38,660 bases of DNA from Clostridia bacterium. GTDB lineage: Bacteria; Bacillota; DSM-521; Neomoorellales; Neomoorellaceae. The translations under genes and the position numbers were made by a program. Every line of letters starts with the position of its first letter. Position 1 is the stretch's first letter. The DNA lies in the NCBI GenBank assembly GCA_030154265.1, contig JASKKH010000016.1, positions 1 through 38,660 of the forward strand. Direction: 5' to 3'. Positions 14,135 to 24,109 of the stretch are shown here, one piece after another. The notes below the pieces were generated by a model. The model was given only the letters and a program-made list of their open reading frames with translations, searched no databases and was not told the DNA's origin.

Positions 14135-16516
14135 ATGGCGGCTAAAAAAAAGGTTAATGATAATGAATTCAATAACAAAAATAGTACTTTAGCTGCTTTC
14201 TGGCCAGATAAAGGCAATAATATATTATTTATGGTAGCTTTTTTAGGCCTAATGATACTTCTTTTTTATCCTCCTTTTTTCCGTGGTCTTTTTTTCCCGG
14301 TCGAACAGCGATGGACGCTGATTTTAGCTGTTATACTTTTTTGGGTTACATATATGTGGAAATTTTCTTGCCAGGAAATTAGTTTTTTACACCGACCTTT
14401 GGACTATGCAGCATTAGTTTTTGTTTCATTGTATATTTTGGCTGCAATTAGTCCAGCGAGTAGGAGTTTGGCTGTTGAAGAAGTAGCCAAAGTGCTTTTG
14501 TATTTTTTAACATATTGGTTGGTTTCCCGATTAGGAGAAGAAAAGCGTGCTAATTTTCTGCTTCATTCTCTTTATTTAGCTGCTATAGGGGTTTCTATTG
14601 CGGCTTTATGTACAGCTACAGAAATTATCTATATAAAAGATGGTTTTTTAGGTGGGGGACGTTTTTCTTCAACTTTACAATATCCAAATGCTTTGGCTAG
14701 TTATGTTGCAGCTGGTAGTATTATTGGTTTTTATCTTTGGGCTCATGTTAAAAAGCAGTACAAATTTTTATATGGTATAGCTAATTTCTTATTGTTAATG
14801 GTGTTTTTAGGGACAGGTTCAAGAGGAGCTTATCTGGTTTACCCGGTTGCATTATTAGGATATTTATTTTTCTTACCTAAAGGATACCGTTTTAATACTG
14901 TTTCTCATTTAATAGTCACTGCTATATCAGCCATGGTGGTTAATGCTCATTTTATACCCATGGCTTTAGAAAAAAATTATGCTACGGCTTGGAGTTGGTT
15001 TGGGTTAGGTTGTTTAGTGGCGATTATCGGGCAGTTAATTATTCAGGTTGCTGGTCAAACTTTGGGCTCTCCTAAGGTAAGGTGGATAACAGCCATAGCA
15101 GTTTTGGTTGTTCTAGTAAGTGGAGGAGTTTTATTCACTCAAGTAAGCAATGTACCAGCTACAAATAGTGGCGAAACACCTGGAATCCTAAATAAGCTTG
15201 TTTCACCACAGACTATGGCCCGTATTCAGGATATAAATCTTGAGACCCATAGTAGCTTTGAACGAATAGTTATGACCAAAGATGCTATAGAGATGATAGG
15301 TGATCGTCCACTCCTTGGGTTTGGCGGTGGTGGATGGGAAACTGCTTACCGTCAATATCAGGATTATTTTTATAACTCAACTGAAGTCCATAATGCTTAT
15401 GCTCAAATTGCGGTAGAAACAGGTATTCTAGGTTTTGCTACTATAATTATTATCTGGTTATTATTTTTAGCAACTGTAGTTAAGTTGTACTTCAAAGGCA
15501 ATAGTGAGGAACGGCTTAAAATAGCAGCCATAGCTTTTGCGGCTTTATCTTTGGGTTTACATGCTGCTATCGATTTTGATTTATCTCTTGGGGCTGTCTC
15601 TATAATGTTGTGGGCCTTGTTTGGTCTTGCCTGTGGTATCGAAAGACAATACCAGGTAGAACCAAGTCTTCCTGCAACAACGTTTAAGAATAAGCAGTTA
15701 CCATATGGTATAGTTGTATTTCTAACAACTTTCATTATAATTATCTTTTGTGGTTCTTTTTTAGCTGGGGTAGCCAATGCTAAAAAGGCTAATTTAGCTT
15801 TACAAAACAGAAACTATAAGGCTGCTGTTTCTTATCTTGAAAAAGCTAGTAGTTATGACCCTTTTAATGCTTCATATTCCAGCGACCTCGGTCAAATTTA
15901 CTTTTTATTAGGTATGACTGACAAGGCTCTAGATTTAGTTTCAACTGCCAGTAACAAAGAACCCTATAATCTTAAAATAAAAAAACAATTAGCGACTATT
16001 TATTGGCATAAAGGAAATATTGGTAAAGCTGTTGAAATAATGGAAGAATCTTTACAGCTGGGTCCATGGGCAGGTATTAACTGGGAGAACCTTGCAAACG
16101 TATATGCTTCTGCTGGTATCAGTTATATGCAAAAAGGTCAGCAGGACAAGGCAAGTGAGCTATTTAATAAGGTAGCAGCTTTACCGGATACTATAACCAA
16201 GAAGTTAGAAGCTCTGGGGGATCTCAAAAAACATCAAGACGCTGGTAAACTTAGATTAACGTCAAAAATTTGGTTAAGAGCCGGTATTGGTGAATATTTT
16301 CTAGGAGAATTAGAAAAAGCTGAAAATAATTTTAACAAAGCTGCTAAGGATAAAAATTTAGAATTAGAGGCTAAGATGTGGAAAGCTATTTTAGCTTTTC
16401 ATCGGGGTGATATAGTTAAAGCAAATGAAATAATGACCTTGGTTAAAAATAAAAATGCTAATTTAGCAAAGGAGTATGAACAAATTAAGGCCTTGCCGAT
16501 TATCACTAAACGGTAA
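14135..16516 (+). CDS. O-antigen-ligase-like membrane protein with TPR tail
   Basis: A 793-residue protein. Residues about 25-540 contain roughly twelve membrane segments and the Wzy_C/O-antigen-ligase signature: DRPLLGFGGGGWETAYRQY, then EVHNAYAQIAVETGILGF. Such enzymes join or polymerise lipid-linked glycans outside the membrane. The last 250 residues, after a final membrane segment, are tetratricopeptide repeats (for example NYKAAVSYLEKASSYDP, then DKALDLVSTASNKEPYN, then GKAVEIMEESLQLGP), likely a partner-binding scaffold. The start is ATG after TGAGGTGAAG. No other glycan genes adjoin it; it sits 39 bases before the prenyl synthase gene. Its substrate may be a surface polysaccharide or a protein glycan. 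Confidence 0.85.
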   Translation: MAAKKKVNDNEFNNKNSTLAAFWPDKGNNILFMVAFLGLMILLFYPPFFRGLFFPVEQRWTLILAVILFWVTYMWKFSCQEISFLHRPLDYAALVFVSLYILAAISPASRSLAVEEVAKVLLYFLTYWLVSRLGEEKRANFLLHSLYLAAIGVSIAALCTATEIIYIKDGFLGGGRFSSTLQYPNALASYVAAGSIIGFYLWAHVKKQYKFLYGIANFLLLMVFLGTGSRGAYLVYPVALLGYLFFLPKGYRFNTVSHLIVTAISAMVVNAHFIPMALEKNYATAWSWFGLGCLVAIIGQLIIQVAGQTLGSPKVRWITAIAVLVVLVSGGVLFTQVSNVPATNSGETPGILNKLVSPQTMARIQDINLETHSSFERIVMTKDAIEMIGDRPLLGFGGGGWETAYRQYQDYFYNSTEVHNAYAQIAVETGILGFATIIIIWLLFLATVVKLYFKGNSEERLKIAAIAFAALSLGLHAAIDFDLSLGAVSIMLWALFGLACGIERQYQVEPSLPATTFKNKQLPYGIVVFLTTFIIIIFCGSFLAGVANAKKANLALQNRNYKAAVSYLEKASSYDPFNASYSSDLGQIYFLLGMTDKALDLVSTASNKEPYNLKIKKQLATIYWHKGNIGKAVEIMEESLQLGPWAGINWENLANVYASAGISYMQKGQQDKASELFNKVAALPDTITKKLEALGDLKKHQDAGKLRLTSKIWLRAGIGEYFLGELEKAENNFNKAAKDKNLELEAKMWKAILAFHRGDIVKANEIMTLVKNKNANLAKEYEQIKALPIITKR

Positions 16517-16537
16517 TATATACAGTAAAAATTGCAC

Positions 16538-16558
16538 AGGTGGTATAATGTATACATG
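16538..16558 (+). promoter_or_regulatory. overlapping extended -10 and ribosome site at the heme operon head
   Basis: TGGTATAAT (16541-16549) is an extended -10 element; a start six or seven bases on would fall at the ATG of 16556. AGGTGG (16538-16543) could instead serve as a distant ribosome site, 12 bases before the ATG. No good -35 is seen. Confidence 0.4.
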
Positions 16559-17524
16559 AAAACATTAGCCCTTTGGCAGGAAGTTCAAGCAGATTTAAAA
16601 AAAGTAGAAGATGAGTTGCTAAAACAAGTAAATGCACCAGATTTAACTTTTAGTGAGGCAGCTCAACATTTAGTTAAAGCTGGAGGAAAGAGGTTACGTC
16701 CTGCCTTTGCTATATTAGCAGCTAAATGTTGTGGTGCCACTTTAGAAAAAATCTTACCCTTGGCCGTTGCTTTAGAGATGATTCACATGGCTACTTTGGT
16801 TCATGATGATGTAATAGATGCTTCCCCATTAAGACGTGGGAAGCCAACGGTATGGGCCAAATGGGGCCAACAAGTATCATTGCACTTAGGGGATTATCTT
16901 TTTGCGCGTTCACTTGTTTTGGTATCTACTTATGATGACCCACGTATTCCCTCTATTTTAGCTAGAGTTAGTGTAAAAATGGTACAAGGGGAAGTACAAC
17001 AATTAGAAGCTGCTTTTGATTTTGAAGCTACCCTGAGAGATTATCTGGATAGAATATATCGAAAAACAGCTTTATTAATTTCTGCAAGTTGTGAATTAGG
17101 AGCTATAGCAGCAGGAGCAGATAAGGAAACAGTCAGGCATTTTCGTAATTATGGTCTTAATTTAGGTATAGCCTTTCAAATAACTGATGACGTCCTAGAC
17201 ATGACAGCTGACCCAGAACAGCTTGGGAAACCCATAGGAGGTGATCTCCGTCAAGGGGTTATTACTTTACCTGCTATTTATGCCTTGCGGGAATCATCTG
17301 AAAAACAAAAACTTGCTAAGTTAATTGCCAAGAGGAATAAGTCAACTTTTGAAATTGAAGAAATAATTAAGCTAATTAAGGAATGTAATGGGATAGATTA
17401 TGCTTTAAAATTAGCAGAACGTTATTTAGAACGGGCAAGGCGTGAGGCTTTCTATTTACCTCAGGGACAAGCCCAGGATACTTTGATTGGACTAACCTAT
17501 TTTGTAAAGAAGCGTGGGTTTTAA
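16556..17524 (+). CDS. hepT: trans-polyprenyl (heptaprenyl-type) diphosphate synthase
   Basis: This 322-residue enzyme adds isopentenyl units to an allylic diphosphate to make the side chain of menaquinone. GGKRLRPAF, the first aspartate motif HDDVIDASPLRRGKPT (Asp84, Asp85, Asp88), GDYLFARSLVLV, and the second aspartate motif FQITDDVLDM followed by GKPIGGDLRQGVITLP are all intact. The chain length cannot be read with confidence; hepta- or octaprenyl is usual in this group. The start is set at ATG 16556, which gives the family N-terminus; a TTG at 16532 would add eight residues. It leads the heme operon and overlaps the next gene by one base (TAATG). A catalytically dead homologue lies at 1818. 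Confidence 0.92.
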   Translation: MKTLALWQEVQADLKKVEDELLKQVNAPDLTFSEAAQHLVKAGGKRLRPAFAILAAKCCGATLEKILPLAVALEMIHMATLVHDDVIDASPLRRGKPTVWAKWGQQVSLHLGDYLFARSLVLVSTYDDPRIPSILARVSVKMVQGEVQQLEAAFDFEATLRDYLDRIYRKTALLISASCELGAIAAGADKETVRHFRNYGLNLGIAFQITDDVLDMTADPEQLGKPIGGDLRQGVITLPAIYALRESSEKQKLAKLIAKRNKSTFEIEEIIKLIKECNGIDYALKLAERYLERARREAFYLPQGQAQDTLIGLTYFVKKRGF

Positions 17525-18168
17525 TGGGTTTTTATCATCTTTCAATAGATTTAACCGATTGTATGTGTTTAGTAGTTGGCGGTGGAAGTGTAGGCGAGAG
17601 GAAAATAATGAGTTTACTAGATGCAAATGCCAGGGTTACTCTAGTTAGCCCCGTAGCCACACGTGTGCTTTCGGATTTGGCTTTAGCACGAAAGATAGTA
17701 TGGCTGCGTAGGGAATATAAAAATAGCGATATAGAGGGGAAGACCCTGGTTTTTGCTGCGACTGGCAATTCTAATCTTAATGTTAGAATTGCCGAGGCCT
17801 GTAAAAAGAAAGGAATTTGGGTTAATGTGGCTGATGACCCGGAAAAATGTACCTTTATGGTGCCAAGTGTTGTAAAACGGGGAGATTTACAGATCGCTAT
17901 TTCTACAGGGGGAAAAAGCCCAGCTTTAGCCCGATATTTACGTGAGCAGATAGAGGCTGAACTTGGGCCAGACTACAGTTTATGGGTTGAATTCTTAGGA
18001 AATATACGTTCTTTTATAAAAAGTGCTTGTCCATATGATCAAAAACGGAGAGAAGAGGTATTACGCCGACTAGTGGGTGATGAAATACTATTTCGTCTAG
18101 TCGTTAGAGGAAAAGAAGATTTAGCAAAGGAGCGGGTTAAGCAGTGTTTATCATTGCCGTCGGTTTAA
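17524..18168 (+). CDS. precorrin-2 dehydrogenase / sirohydrochlorin ferrochelatase (Met8-type)
   Basis: This 214-residue protein corresponds to the N-terminal half of CysG. It oxidises precorrin-2 to sirohydrochlorin with NAD and may insert iron to give siroheme. The NAD-binding loop VVGGGSVGERK lies at residues 17-27, and NVADDPEKCTFMVPSVVKRGDLQIAISTGGKSPALA carries the conserved Asp/Cys/Ser block (split here: NVADDPEKC, then FMVPSV, then STGGKSPALAR). The C-terminal helical dimerisation part is short. Position between the prenyl synthase and hemA places it in the siroheme route. Its 3' end overlaps hemA by 25 bases. No separate iron chelatase is in the operon, so bifunctionality is likely. 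Confidence 0.92.
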   Translation: MGFYHLSIDLTDCMCLVVGGGSVGERKIMSLLDANARVTLVSPVATRVLSDLALARKIVWLRREYKNSDIEGKTLVFAATGNSNLNVRIAEACKKKGIWVNVADDPEKCTFMVPSVVKRGDLQIAISTGGKSPALARYLREQIEAELGPDYSLWVEFLGNIRSFIKSACPYDQKRREEVLRRLVGDEILFRLVVRGKEDLAKERVKQCLSLPSV

Positions 18169-19472
18169 ACCATCGAACGGCCCCAGTAGAAATCAGGGAA
18201 CAACTGGCCTATACCCGCCATGACCTACCAGTTGTAATGAAAGAACTCAGAAATTACTCTAGTGTTAACGGCTGTGTGATTTTAAGTACCTGTAATCGTA
18301 CAGAGTTATATATAACTTGTAATACAGAGGCTGACGGTATTGCAGCGGGTAAAACTTTCTTAAGTAATTCATGTCGGCTGAATTTAGAAGAACTAGAGAA
18401 ATTTCTTTATACTTTTAATACTCCCCATACTGTTTGCCACTTATTCCGAGTATCAGCAGGCTTAGATTCTATGATTTTAGGTGAAGACCAAATACTAGCT
18501 CAGGTCGCTGAAGCTTATGAGATAGCTCGAGAATCAGGAACAACAAATAATGTTCTTAATACTTTGTGGCAACAAGCTATTTCAGTTGGGAAAAGAGTTA
18601 GGACAGAAACACGCATTGATTCAAATGCAGTATCCATCAGCTATGCAGCTGTTGAATTGGCTAGGCAGGTTTTTGATAGGAAACTTGAAGGTAAGACTAT
18701 CTTAGTTATTGGTGCCGGTAAAATGAGTACTTTAGCTGCCCGTTACCTAAAGGATAATGGGGTAACTTCCGTACTTGTTTCCAATCGTTCCTATGATCGG
18801 GCTGTTGCTTTAGCAAATAGTATTGGTGGCCGGGCCATTAGATTTGACCTATTAGAAGAATATTTAAAACGGGCAGATATAGTTATCAGTTGTACAGCAG
18901 CTAGTCATTATATTTTGCGCCGTGAACAAATAGCTAAAATATGCTCTGAGCGTGACGGTCGTCCACTAATGCTTGTAGATATTGCTGTACCTCGAGATAT
19001 TGAACCTGAGGTCAGAAGTTTACCGGGAATAAAGCTTTACGATATTGATGATTTACAAAAGGTTGTTCTCGATAATTTAGAGGAACGGAAAGTAGCTGCA
19101 CGACAGGCAGAAGGTATTATATCAGTTGAAATAGATGAGTTTTTCCAATGGTTTGGCTCTTTATATGCTGTACCAACAATAGTAGCATTAAAGAAAAAGG
19201 CAGAGAGCATTAAAAAATCTGAGTTAACTAAGGCTTTTAATCGCTTAGGTGACTTAACTTCCAGAGAGCAAAAAATTATTAGCTCTCTGGCTAATACTAT
19301 TTTAAATAAATTTGTGCATGATGCTGTAATCAATTTAAAGGAAGCTGCCCTTACCCCTGAAGGGCATGTATATACAAAGGCACTGCAGAAGCTTTTTAAT
19401 TTGTCAGTTGAAGAGGATTTGTCCCGGCAAGAGAAAGCAGCAAAAGAGAGGGAGGAGACCGATAATGTTTGA
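18144..19472 (+). CDS. hemA: glutamyl-tRNA reductase
   Basis: This 442-residue enzyme reduces glutamyl-tRNA(Glu) to glutamate-1-semialdehyde, the first step of the C5 tetrapyrrole pathway. The start FIIAVGLNHRTAPVEIRE is typical, and the active-site cysteine is Cys50 in LSTCNRTELY. GLDSMILGEDQILAQV and the NADPH-binding VIGAGKMSTLAARYL follow, and the C-terminal helical dimerisation domain is complete. The GTG start is preceded by AAGGAG at 12 bases and overlaps the Met8-type gene. The 3' end overlaps hemC by eight bases. Full length; no sign of damage. Confidence 0.97.
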   Translation: MFIIAVGLNHRTAPVEIREQLAYTRHDLPVVMKELRNYSSVNGCVILSTCNRTELYITCNTEADGIAAGKTFLSNSCRLNLEELEKFLYTFNTPHTVCHLFRVSAGLDSMILGEDQILAQVAEAYEIARESGTTNNVLNTLWQQAISVGKRVRTETRIDSNAVSISYAAVELARQVFDRKLEGKTILVIGAGKMSTLAARYLKDNGVTSVLVSNRSYDRAVALANSIGGRAIRFDLLEEYLKRADIVISCTAASHYILRREQIAKICSERDGRPLMLVDIAVPRDIEPEVRSLPGIKLYDIDDLQKVVLDNLEERKVAARQAEGIISVEIDEFFQWFGSLYAVPTIVALKKKAESIKKSELTKAFNRLGDLTSREQKIISSLANTILNKFVHDAVINLKEAALTPEGHVYTKALQKLFNLSVEEDLSRQEKAAKEREETDNV

Positions 19473-20394
19473 AATCAAGGTAGGATCTCGAGAAAGCAAA
19501 CTTGCCTGTTGGCAGGCCCTCTGGGTTATGAAAAAGTTAGAAGAAGCCTGGCCGGGATTAAAATGTCGTTTAGTTACCTTTAAAACAAAAGGTGATAAGA
19601 TACTTGACGTGCCCTTGGCCAAAATCGGGGACAAGGGCCTTTTTACTAAAGAAATAGAATTTGCTTTAAAAGATGGGACTATTGACTTAGCAGTTCACAG
19701 TATGAAAGATATGCCTACTAAGTTACCAGAAGGTTTAACTATTGGGGCTATGGGTATACGTGAAGAACCTGGGGACGTTTTAATCTCTAAGAAAGGATAC
19801 ACAGTTCATAACTTGCCTTTAAATAGTAAAGTTGGGACTAGCAGTTTGCGTCGCAAAGCCCAACTTAAAGGGGCTCGACCCGATCTTGAAATAGTTGACC
19901 TAAGAGGTAATGTTCCAACTCGTTTAGCTAAGATGGAAAGAGAAAAGATGGCAGCCATTGTCTTAGCGGCTGCTGGTGTTAAAAGATTATATAACAGTGA
20001 CATTTTAGGAAAACTGATACCTTATGATGTTTGTTTGCCAGCTGTGGGACAAGGTGTAATCGGTGTTGAGATTAGAGAGAATGACCCTAAAATAGCAGAA
20101 ATAGTAGCTGCTATTAACCACCCAACCACAGAAATTGCTGTTCGGGCAGAAAGAGCCTTTTTAAAGGCATTGGAAGGCGGATGCCAAATTCCTATTGGAG
20201 CTTTGGGAACGGTTGAAGGTAATAGTCTGGTTCTAAAAGGTATGGTCGGCAGTTTAGACGGCAAACAAATTTTAAGGGATGCTATATCTGGAAATAGTGA
20301 AAACCCTGAAGAAATTGGTGAGAAACTAGCCCAGAAATTACTGGCCCAAGGTGCCGGAACCATTTTGCAGGAGGTACGGTCTAAGAATGACTGA
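19465..20394 (+). CDS. hemC: porphobilinogen deaminase (hydroxymethylbilane synthase)
   Basis: This 309-residue enzyme joins four porphobilinogens into hydroxymethylbilane. It begins FEIKVGSRESKLACWQA, has GDKGLFTKEIEFAL, the catalytic Asp region DLAVHSMKDMPT, GTSSLRRKAQL and RGNVPTRLAKM. Cys240 in EGGCQIPIGA carries the dipyrromethane cofactor. The ATG at 19465, after GGGAGGAGA, is chosen; longer upstream frames run through the hemA end and lack homology. It overlaps hemA by eight bases and the next gene by eight bases, consistent with coupled translation. Confidence 0.97.
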   Translation: MFEIKVGSRESKLACWQALWVMKKLEEAWPGLKCRLVTFKTKGDKILDVPLAKIGDKGLFTKEIEFALKDGTIDLAVHSMKDMPTKLPEGLTIGAMGIREEPGDVLISKKGYTVHNLPLNSKVGTSSLRRKAQLKGARPDLEIVDLRGNVPTRLAKMEREKMAAIVLAAAGVKRLYNSDILGKLIPYDVCLPAVGQGVIGVEIRENDPKIAEIVAAINHPTTEIAVRAERAFLKALEGGCQIPIGALGTVEGNSLVLKGMVGSLDGKQILRDAISGNSENPEEIGEKLAQKLLAQGAGTILQEVRSKND

Positions 20395-21931
20395 ACAAAG
20401 GGGTAAAGTATATTTAATAGGTGCTGGTCCTGGAGATGTAGGCTTACTAACAATAAAAGGACAGAAGTGCCTATCTCAAGCTGAAGTGGTTGTTTATGAC
20501 CGCTTATTAAATCCCAGTTTATTAAACCATGCTCCTTCTGATGCTGAAAAAATTTACGTCGGCAAAGCTCCAAACCGTCACGCTCTAACCCAGGATGAAA
20601 TTAATGAACTTCTTGTTACTTTAGGACGGCAGGGTAAAAAGGTGGTACGGTTGAAGGGGGGAGATCCCTTTGTTTTTGGGCGCGGTGGTGAAGAAGTCTT
20701 AGCTTTAAAGGATGCAGGAATACCCTTTGAAATTGTTCCTGGGATTACGTCAGCAATATCTGTACCGGCCTACGCTGGTATTCCGGTCACTCACCGGGGA
20801 ATAGCTTCCACAGTTGCTTTTATCACTGGTAACGAGGATCCCAGGAAAGAGTCTACTGCTATTAATTGGGAAGGGTTAGCTAAGGCTGTTGACACTTTAG
20901 TCTTTTTAATGGGAATGGCTAATTTACCCCATATTGTTAGTCGACTACTGGCTTATGGCCGTTCACCAGATACACCTGTTGCCCTTGTTCGTTGGGGAAC
21001 AAGGGCTGAGCAACAAACTTTAGTAGGTACTTTGGCTGATATTAATGGAAAAGCTCAAGCAGCGGTTTTTTCTAATCCGGCTATTATAGTTGTAGGTGAA
21101 GTGGTGTTATTACGTTCTTTAATGGCTTGGGTAGAGAAAAAACCTCTTTTTGGTCGACGGATAGTAATTACACGGCCTAAAGGACAAGCCCAATCAATGG
21201 CTGAGAAACTCACTGATTTGGGGGCTGAAGTTATAACTTTCCCAACAATTGAAATTGTGCCTCCAGATGATTGGAGACCTTTAGATAAAGCCTTAGACAG
21301 TCTCACTGATTTTGATTGGGTAATTTTCACAAGTGTCAATGGAGTCAATTATTTCTGGCAACGTCTGTTGGAACGTGAATATGATGCCAGGTCTTTGGCT
21401 GGATTAAAAATTGCTGCAATAGGCCCTGCAACAGCACGTGCTTTAGAGAAAAAAGGCATAAAGGCTGATTGGCAGCCTCAAGAGTATGTAGCAGAAGCTA
21501 TTGCGGCTGGCTTAGGACCTTTACTAGAGGATAAACAAGTTCTTTTACCACGGGCTGATATTGCCCGACGTTTTTTGAAGGAAGAGTTAAGGAAACAGGG
21601 AGCTAAAGTAACAGAGGTGGCTGCTTACCGAACGGTTAAAAATGAAGCAGATGTTATTGCTATAAGGGAATTATTTAATAATCGTAAGGTTTCAGCTATT
21701 ACTTTTACTAGTTCCTCAACAGTCAGGTCTTTTGTTGACCTTATGGGAAAAGATGATGCTTTAACTTTAATGCAAGGAATAGATGTTTTCTGTATCGGTC
21801 CTGTTACGGCAGCCACGGCCCGAGAAGCTGGTTTGTCGGTAACTGCAACGGCTCGTGATTATACAGAAACAGGTCTAATTCAGGCTTTGCTGGACTGCTA
21901 CACTCAACAGGAGGCAGGTGAAAATAATTGA
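20387..21931 (+). CDS. cobA-hemD: uroporphyrinogen-III C-methyltransferase / uroporphyrinogen-III synthase fusion
   Basis: A 514-residue two-domain enzyme. Residues 1-245 are the SAM-dependent methyltransferase (SUMT) that makes precorrin-2: LIGAGPGDVGLLT, YDRLLN, VVRLKGGDPFVFGRGGEE, VPGITSAISVPAYAGIPVTHR. Residues about 250-510 are uroporphyrinogen-III synthase, which closes the ring: GRRIVITRPKGQAQSM, IFTSVNGVNYF, AIGPATARAL, FTSSSTVRSFV. This fusion is common in Clostridia. One protein thus makes and immediately methylates uroporphyrinogen III, committing flux to siroheme. ATG 20387 follows GCAGGAGGT and overlaps hemC by eight bases. Confidence 0.96.
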   Translation: MTEQRGKVYLIGAGPGDVGLLTIKGQKCLSQAEVVVYDRLLNPSLLNHAPSDAEKIYVGKAPNRHALTQDEINELLVTLGRQGKKVVRLKGGDPFVFGRGGEEVLALKDAGIPFEIVPGITSAISVPAYAGIPVTHRGIASTVAFITGNEDPRKESTAINWEGLAKAVDTLVFLMGMANLPHIVSRLLAYGRSPDTPVALVRWGTRAEQQTLVGTLADINGKAQAAVFSNPAIIVVGEVVLLRSLMAWVEKKPLFGRRIVITRPKGQAQSMAEKLTDLGAEVITFPTIEIVPPDDWRPLDKALDSLTDFDWVIFTSVNGVNYFWQRLLEREYDARSLAGLKIAAIGPATARALEKKGIKADWQPQEYVAEAIAAGLGPLLEDKQVLLPRADIARRFLKEELRKQGAKVTEVAAYRTVKNEADVIAIRELFNNRKVSAITFTSSSTVRSFVDLMGKDDALTLMQGIDVFCIGPVTAATAREAGLSVTATARDYTETGLIQALLDCYTQQEAGENN

Positions 21932-23106
21932 TTAGCTTAACAAAACTCTTTTTTAATGATGAATATTTTGGAGACAGTTTGCGATACAACCAGGCTGCTC
22001 ATGGAGCGGCTTCAGGTGCTCGCCGAGATAGCGGACCAGTAGTTGCCTGGAATTGTACGCGAGCTTGTAATTTAAACTGTCGACATTGTTATGCAGGGGC
22101 TATACCCAAAGCTGACAGTAATGAATTAAATACTAGAGAGGCAAAGAAGTTTCTCGATCAACTAGTTGATTTTCGTGTTCCCGTCTTACTGCTATCTGGT
22201 GGTGAACCTTTAGTTAGACCGGATATATTTGATCTTGCAACTTATGCTGTTGATCGTGGTTTACGACTTACTTTATCAACCAATGGTACTCTAATTGATC
22301 GTGATACCGCCAAGAAACTCAAAAAAATTGGCATTAGCTATGTTGGCATTAGTTTGGATGGTGTTGAAGAAAAACATGATGCTTTTCGAGGCCGCAAGGG
22401 ATCATTTAATGCAGCCTTAGAAGGCATACGTAACTGTCTAGCTATTGACCAACGAGTCGGTTTACGATTTACTATAAGTAAGGCCAATGTTGATCAATTA
22501 AAAGAAATTTTCTATTTAATTAAAGAAGAAAAAATTCCTCGAGTTTGTTTCTATCATCTGGTGTATAGTGGCAGAGGCAGTGAAATAGCCCAGGAGGACT
22601 TAAATGCAGAAGAAACAAGGGCTGCCTTAGACCTAATAATTGAGGAATCAAAGCATTTAAAGAAGAAGGGGCAAGAAGTTGAAATTTTAACAGTTGATAA
22701 CCATGCTGACGGTATTTATATGTATCTGAAATTACTAAAGGAAAATCCGGAAAGGGCAGAAGCTGTTAAAGAACTGCTTAAAATGAATGGTGGCAATCGT
22801 AGCGGTATAGCTATCGGTTCTGTTGATTGGAATGGTAACGTCCATCCAGACCAATTTACAATGCACCATACTTTAGGAAATGTTCGGGAACGTTCTTTTG
22901 ATGAGATATGGACAGATTTAAGTAATCCTCTATTAAAAGGTTTACGTAACCGTAAGTCATTACTGAAAGGCCGTTGTCGGAATTGTAATTGGCTGGATTT
23001 ATGTAACGGTAACTGTCGTGTTAGAGCTGAAAGCTTAACTGGCGACTTCTGGGAATCTGACCCGGCATGTTATTTGACTGACGCAGAAATAAGAGGTGTG
23101 GTTTAG
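21928..23106 (+). CDS. ahbC: AhbC/NirJ1-type radical SAM protein (12,18-didecarboxysiroheme deacetylase)
   Basis: A 392-residue radical SAM/SPASM-type enzyme. CNLNCRHC (Cys47, Cys51, Cys54) binds the SAM cluster, [12 protein letters not shown] is the glycine-rich SAM site, and C-terminal cysteines ([14 protein letters not shown] and a final PAC) bind a second cluster. In the siroheme route AhbC removes the acetate side chains of 12,18-didecarboxysiroheme to give Fe-coproporphyrin III. The order ahbC-hemB-ahbD matches the Desulfovibrio ahb locus as remembered, which supports assigning this copy as AhbC rather than AhbD. The start is TTG, overlapping the previous stop by four bases, with AGGAGG nearby. 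Confidence 0.88.
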   Translation: MISLTKLFFNDEYFGDSLRYNQAAHGAASGARRDSGPVVAWNCTRACNLNCRHCYAGAIPKADSNELNTREAKKFLDQLVDFRVPVLLLSGGEPLVRPDIFDLATYAVDRGLRLTLSTNGTLIDRDTAKKLKKIGISYVGISLDGVEEKHDAFRGRKGSFNAALEGIRNCLAIDQRVGLRFTISKANVDQLKEIFYLIKEEKIPRVCFYHLVYSGRGSEIAQEDLNAEETRAALDLIIEESKHLKKKGQEVEILTVDNHADGIYMYLKLLKENPERAEAVKELLKMNGGNRSGIAIGSVDWNGNVHPDQFTMHHTLGNVRERSFDEIWTDLSNPLLKGLRNRKSLLKGRCRNCNWLDLCNGNCRVRAESLTGDFWESDPACYLTDAEIRGVV

Positions 23107-23131
23107 TAGGAATTTAGAAGAGGTGAGTTGT

Positions 23132-24109
23132 ATGTCAGGTTTTCCCATTTACCGCCCCCGGCGCTTACGGCAAAATGAAGTTATTCGTTCAATGGTAAGA
23201 GAAACTGAACTAAATTTTAAGGATTTAATTTATCCCCTTTTTGTAATTCACGGTAAAGATGTAAAAACTCCAGTACCTTCTTTACCGGGAGTTTTTCAGC
23301 TTTCCATTGATAAATTGGAAAAAGAAGTTGGTGAAGTTGTTGCAGCCGGTATTCCAGCTGTGATACTCTTTGGTATTCCGGCTGAAAAAGACGAAGTAGC
23401 TTCAGGAGCATATGATCCAAATGGGATTGTTCAGGAAGCTGTTCGAACCCTAAAACGTGCTTATCCTGAATTGTTAGTAATTACGGATGTTTGTTTATGT
23501 GAATACACTAGCCACGGTCATTGCGGGGTAATTGATAACGGTCAGGTTTTAAATGACCCGACTTTAGAACTTCTTGCTAAAACAGCACTTTCCCATGTTG
23601 AGGCCGGAGCTGATATTGTTGCACCTTCAGATATGATGGATGGCCGTGTCGCTGCCATTCGCAAGGTATTAGACGATAATGGCTTTAGTCACACGCCTAT
23701 AATGTCTTATTCAGCTAAGTATGCCTCTGCTTTTTATGGGCCGTTTCGTGACGCTGCAGGTTCAGCACCTCAATTTGGGGACCGTAAGAGCTATCAGATG
23801 GATCCTGCTAACACTGATGAGGCTTTACGTGAAGTTGAATTGGACCTTCAAGAAGGGGCAGATATGATTATGGTTAAGCCTGCAATGCCCTATTTAGATA
23901 TTGTACGTCGTGTTAAAGATAACTTTAATGCCCCTCTGGTAGCCTATCAAGTAAGTGGCGAGTATGCCATGTTAAAGGCTGCTGCAGCTAATGGCTGGCT
24001 AGATGAAGAAAAGGTTGTTTTAGAAGCTTTAACCTCGATAAAACGAGCTGGAGCCGATCTCATTATCACCTATTATGCTAAAGAATTAGTGAGGTGGCTT
24101 ATAAAATGA
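23132..24109 (+). CDS. hemB: delta-aminolevulinic acid dehydratase (porphobilinogen synthase)
   Basis: This 325-residue enzyme condenses two 5-aminolevulinates to porphobilinogen. The cysteines Cys121, Cys123 and Cys131 in [14 protein letters not shown] make it the zinc-dependent type. Schiff-base lysines are Lys196 ([15 protein letters not shown]) and Lys249 ([11 protein letters not shown]). The ATG at 23132 after AGAAGAGGTGAG is the family start; the longer frame upstream reads through the end of ahbC. It lies between the two radical SAM genes rather than next to hemC. It shares four bases with ahbD (ATGA). Confidence 0.97.
   Translation: MSGFPIYRPRRLRQNEVIRSMVRETELNFKDLIYPLFVIHGKDVKTPVPSLPGVFQLSIDKLEKEVGEVVAAGIPAVILFGIPAEKDEVASGAYDPNGIVQEAVRTLKRAYPELLVITDVCLCEYTSHGHCGVIDNGQVLNDPTLELLAKTALSHVEAGADIVAPSDMMDGRVAAIRKVLDDNGFSHTPIMSYSAKYASAFYGPFRDAAGSAPQFGDRKSYQMDPANTDEALREVELDLQEGADMIMVKPAMPYLDIVRRVKDNFNAPLVAYQVSGEYAMLKAAAANGWLDEEKVVLEALTSIKRAGADLIITYYAKELVRWLIK

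Noticed and set aside
20022-20573. 183-residue minus-strand ORF across hemC and cobA
   Set aside because: Antisense to two clearly conserved genes, with no ribosome site or recognisable domain.
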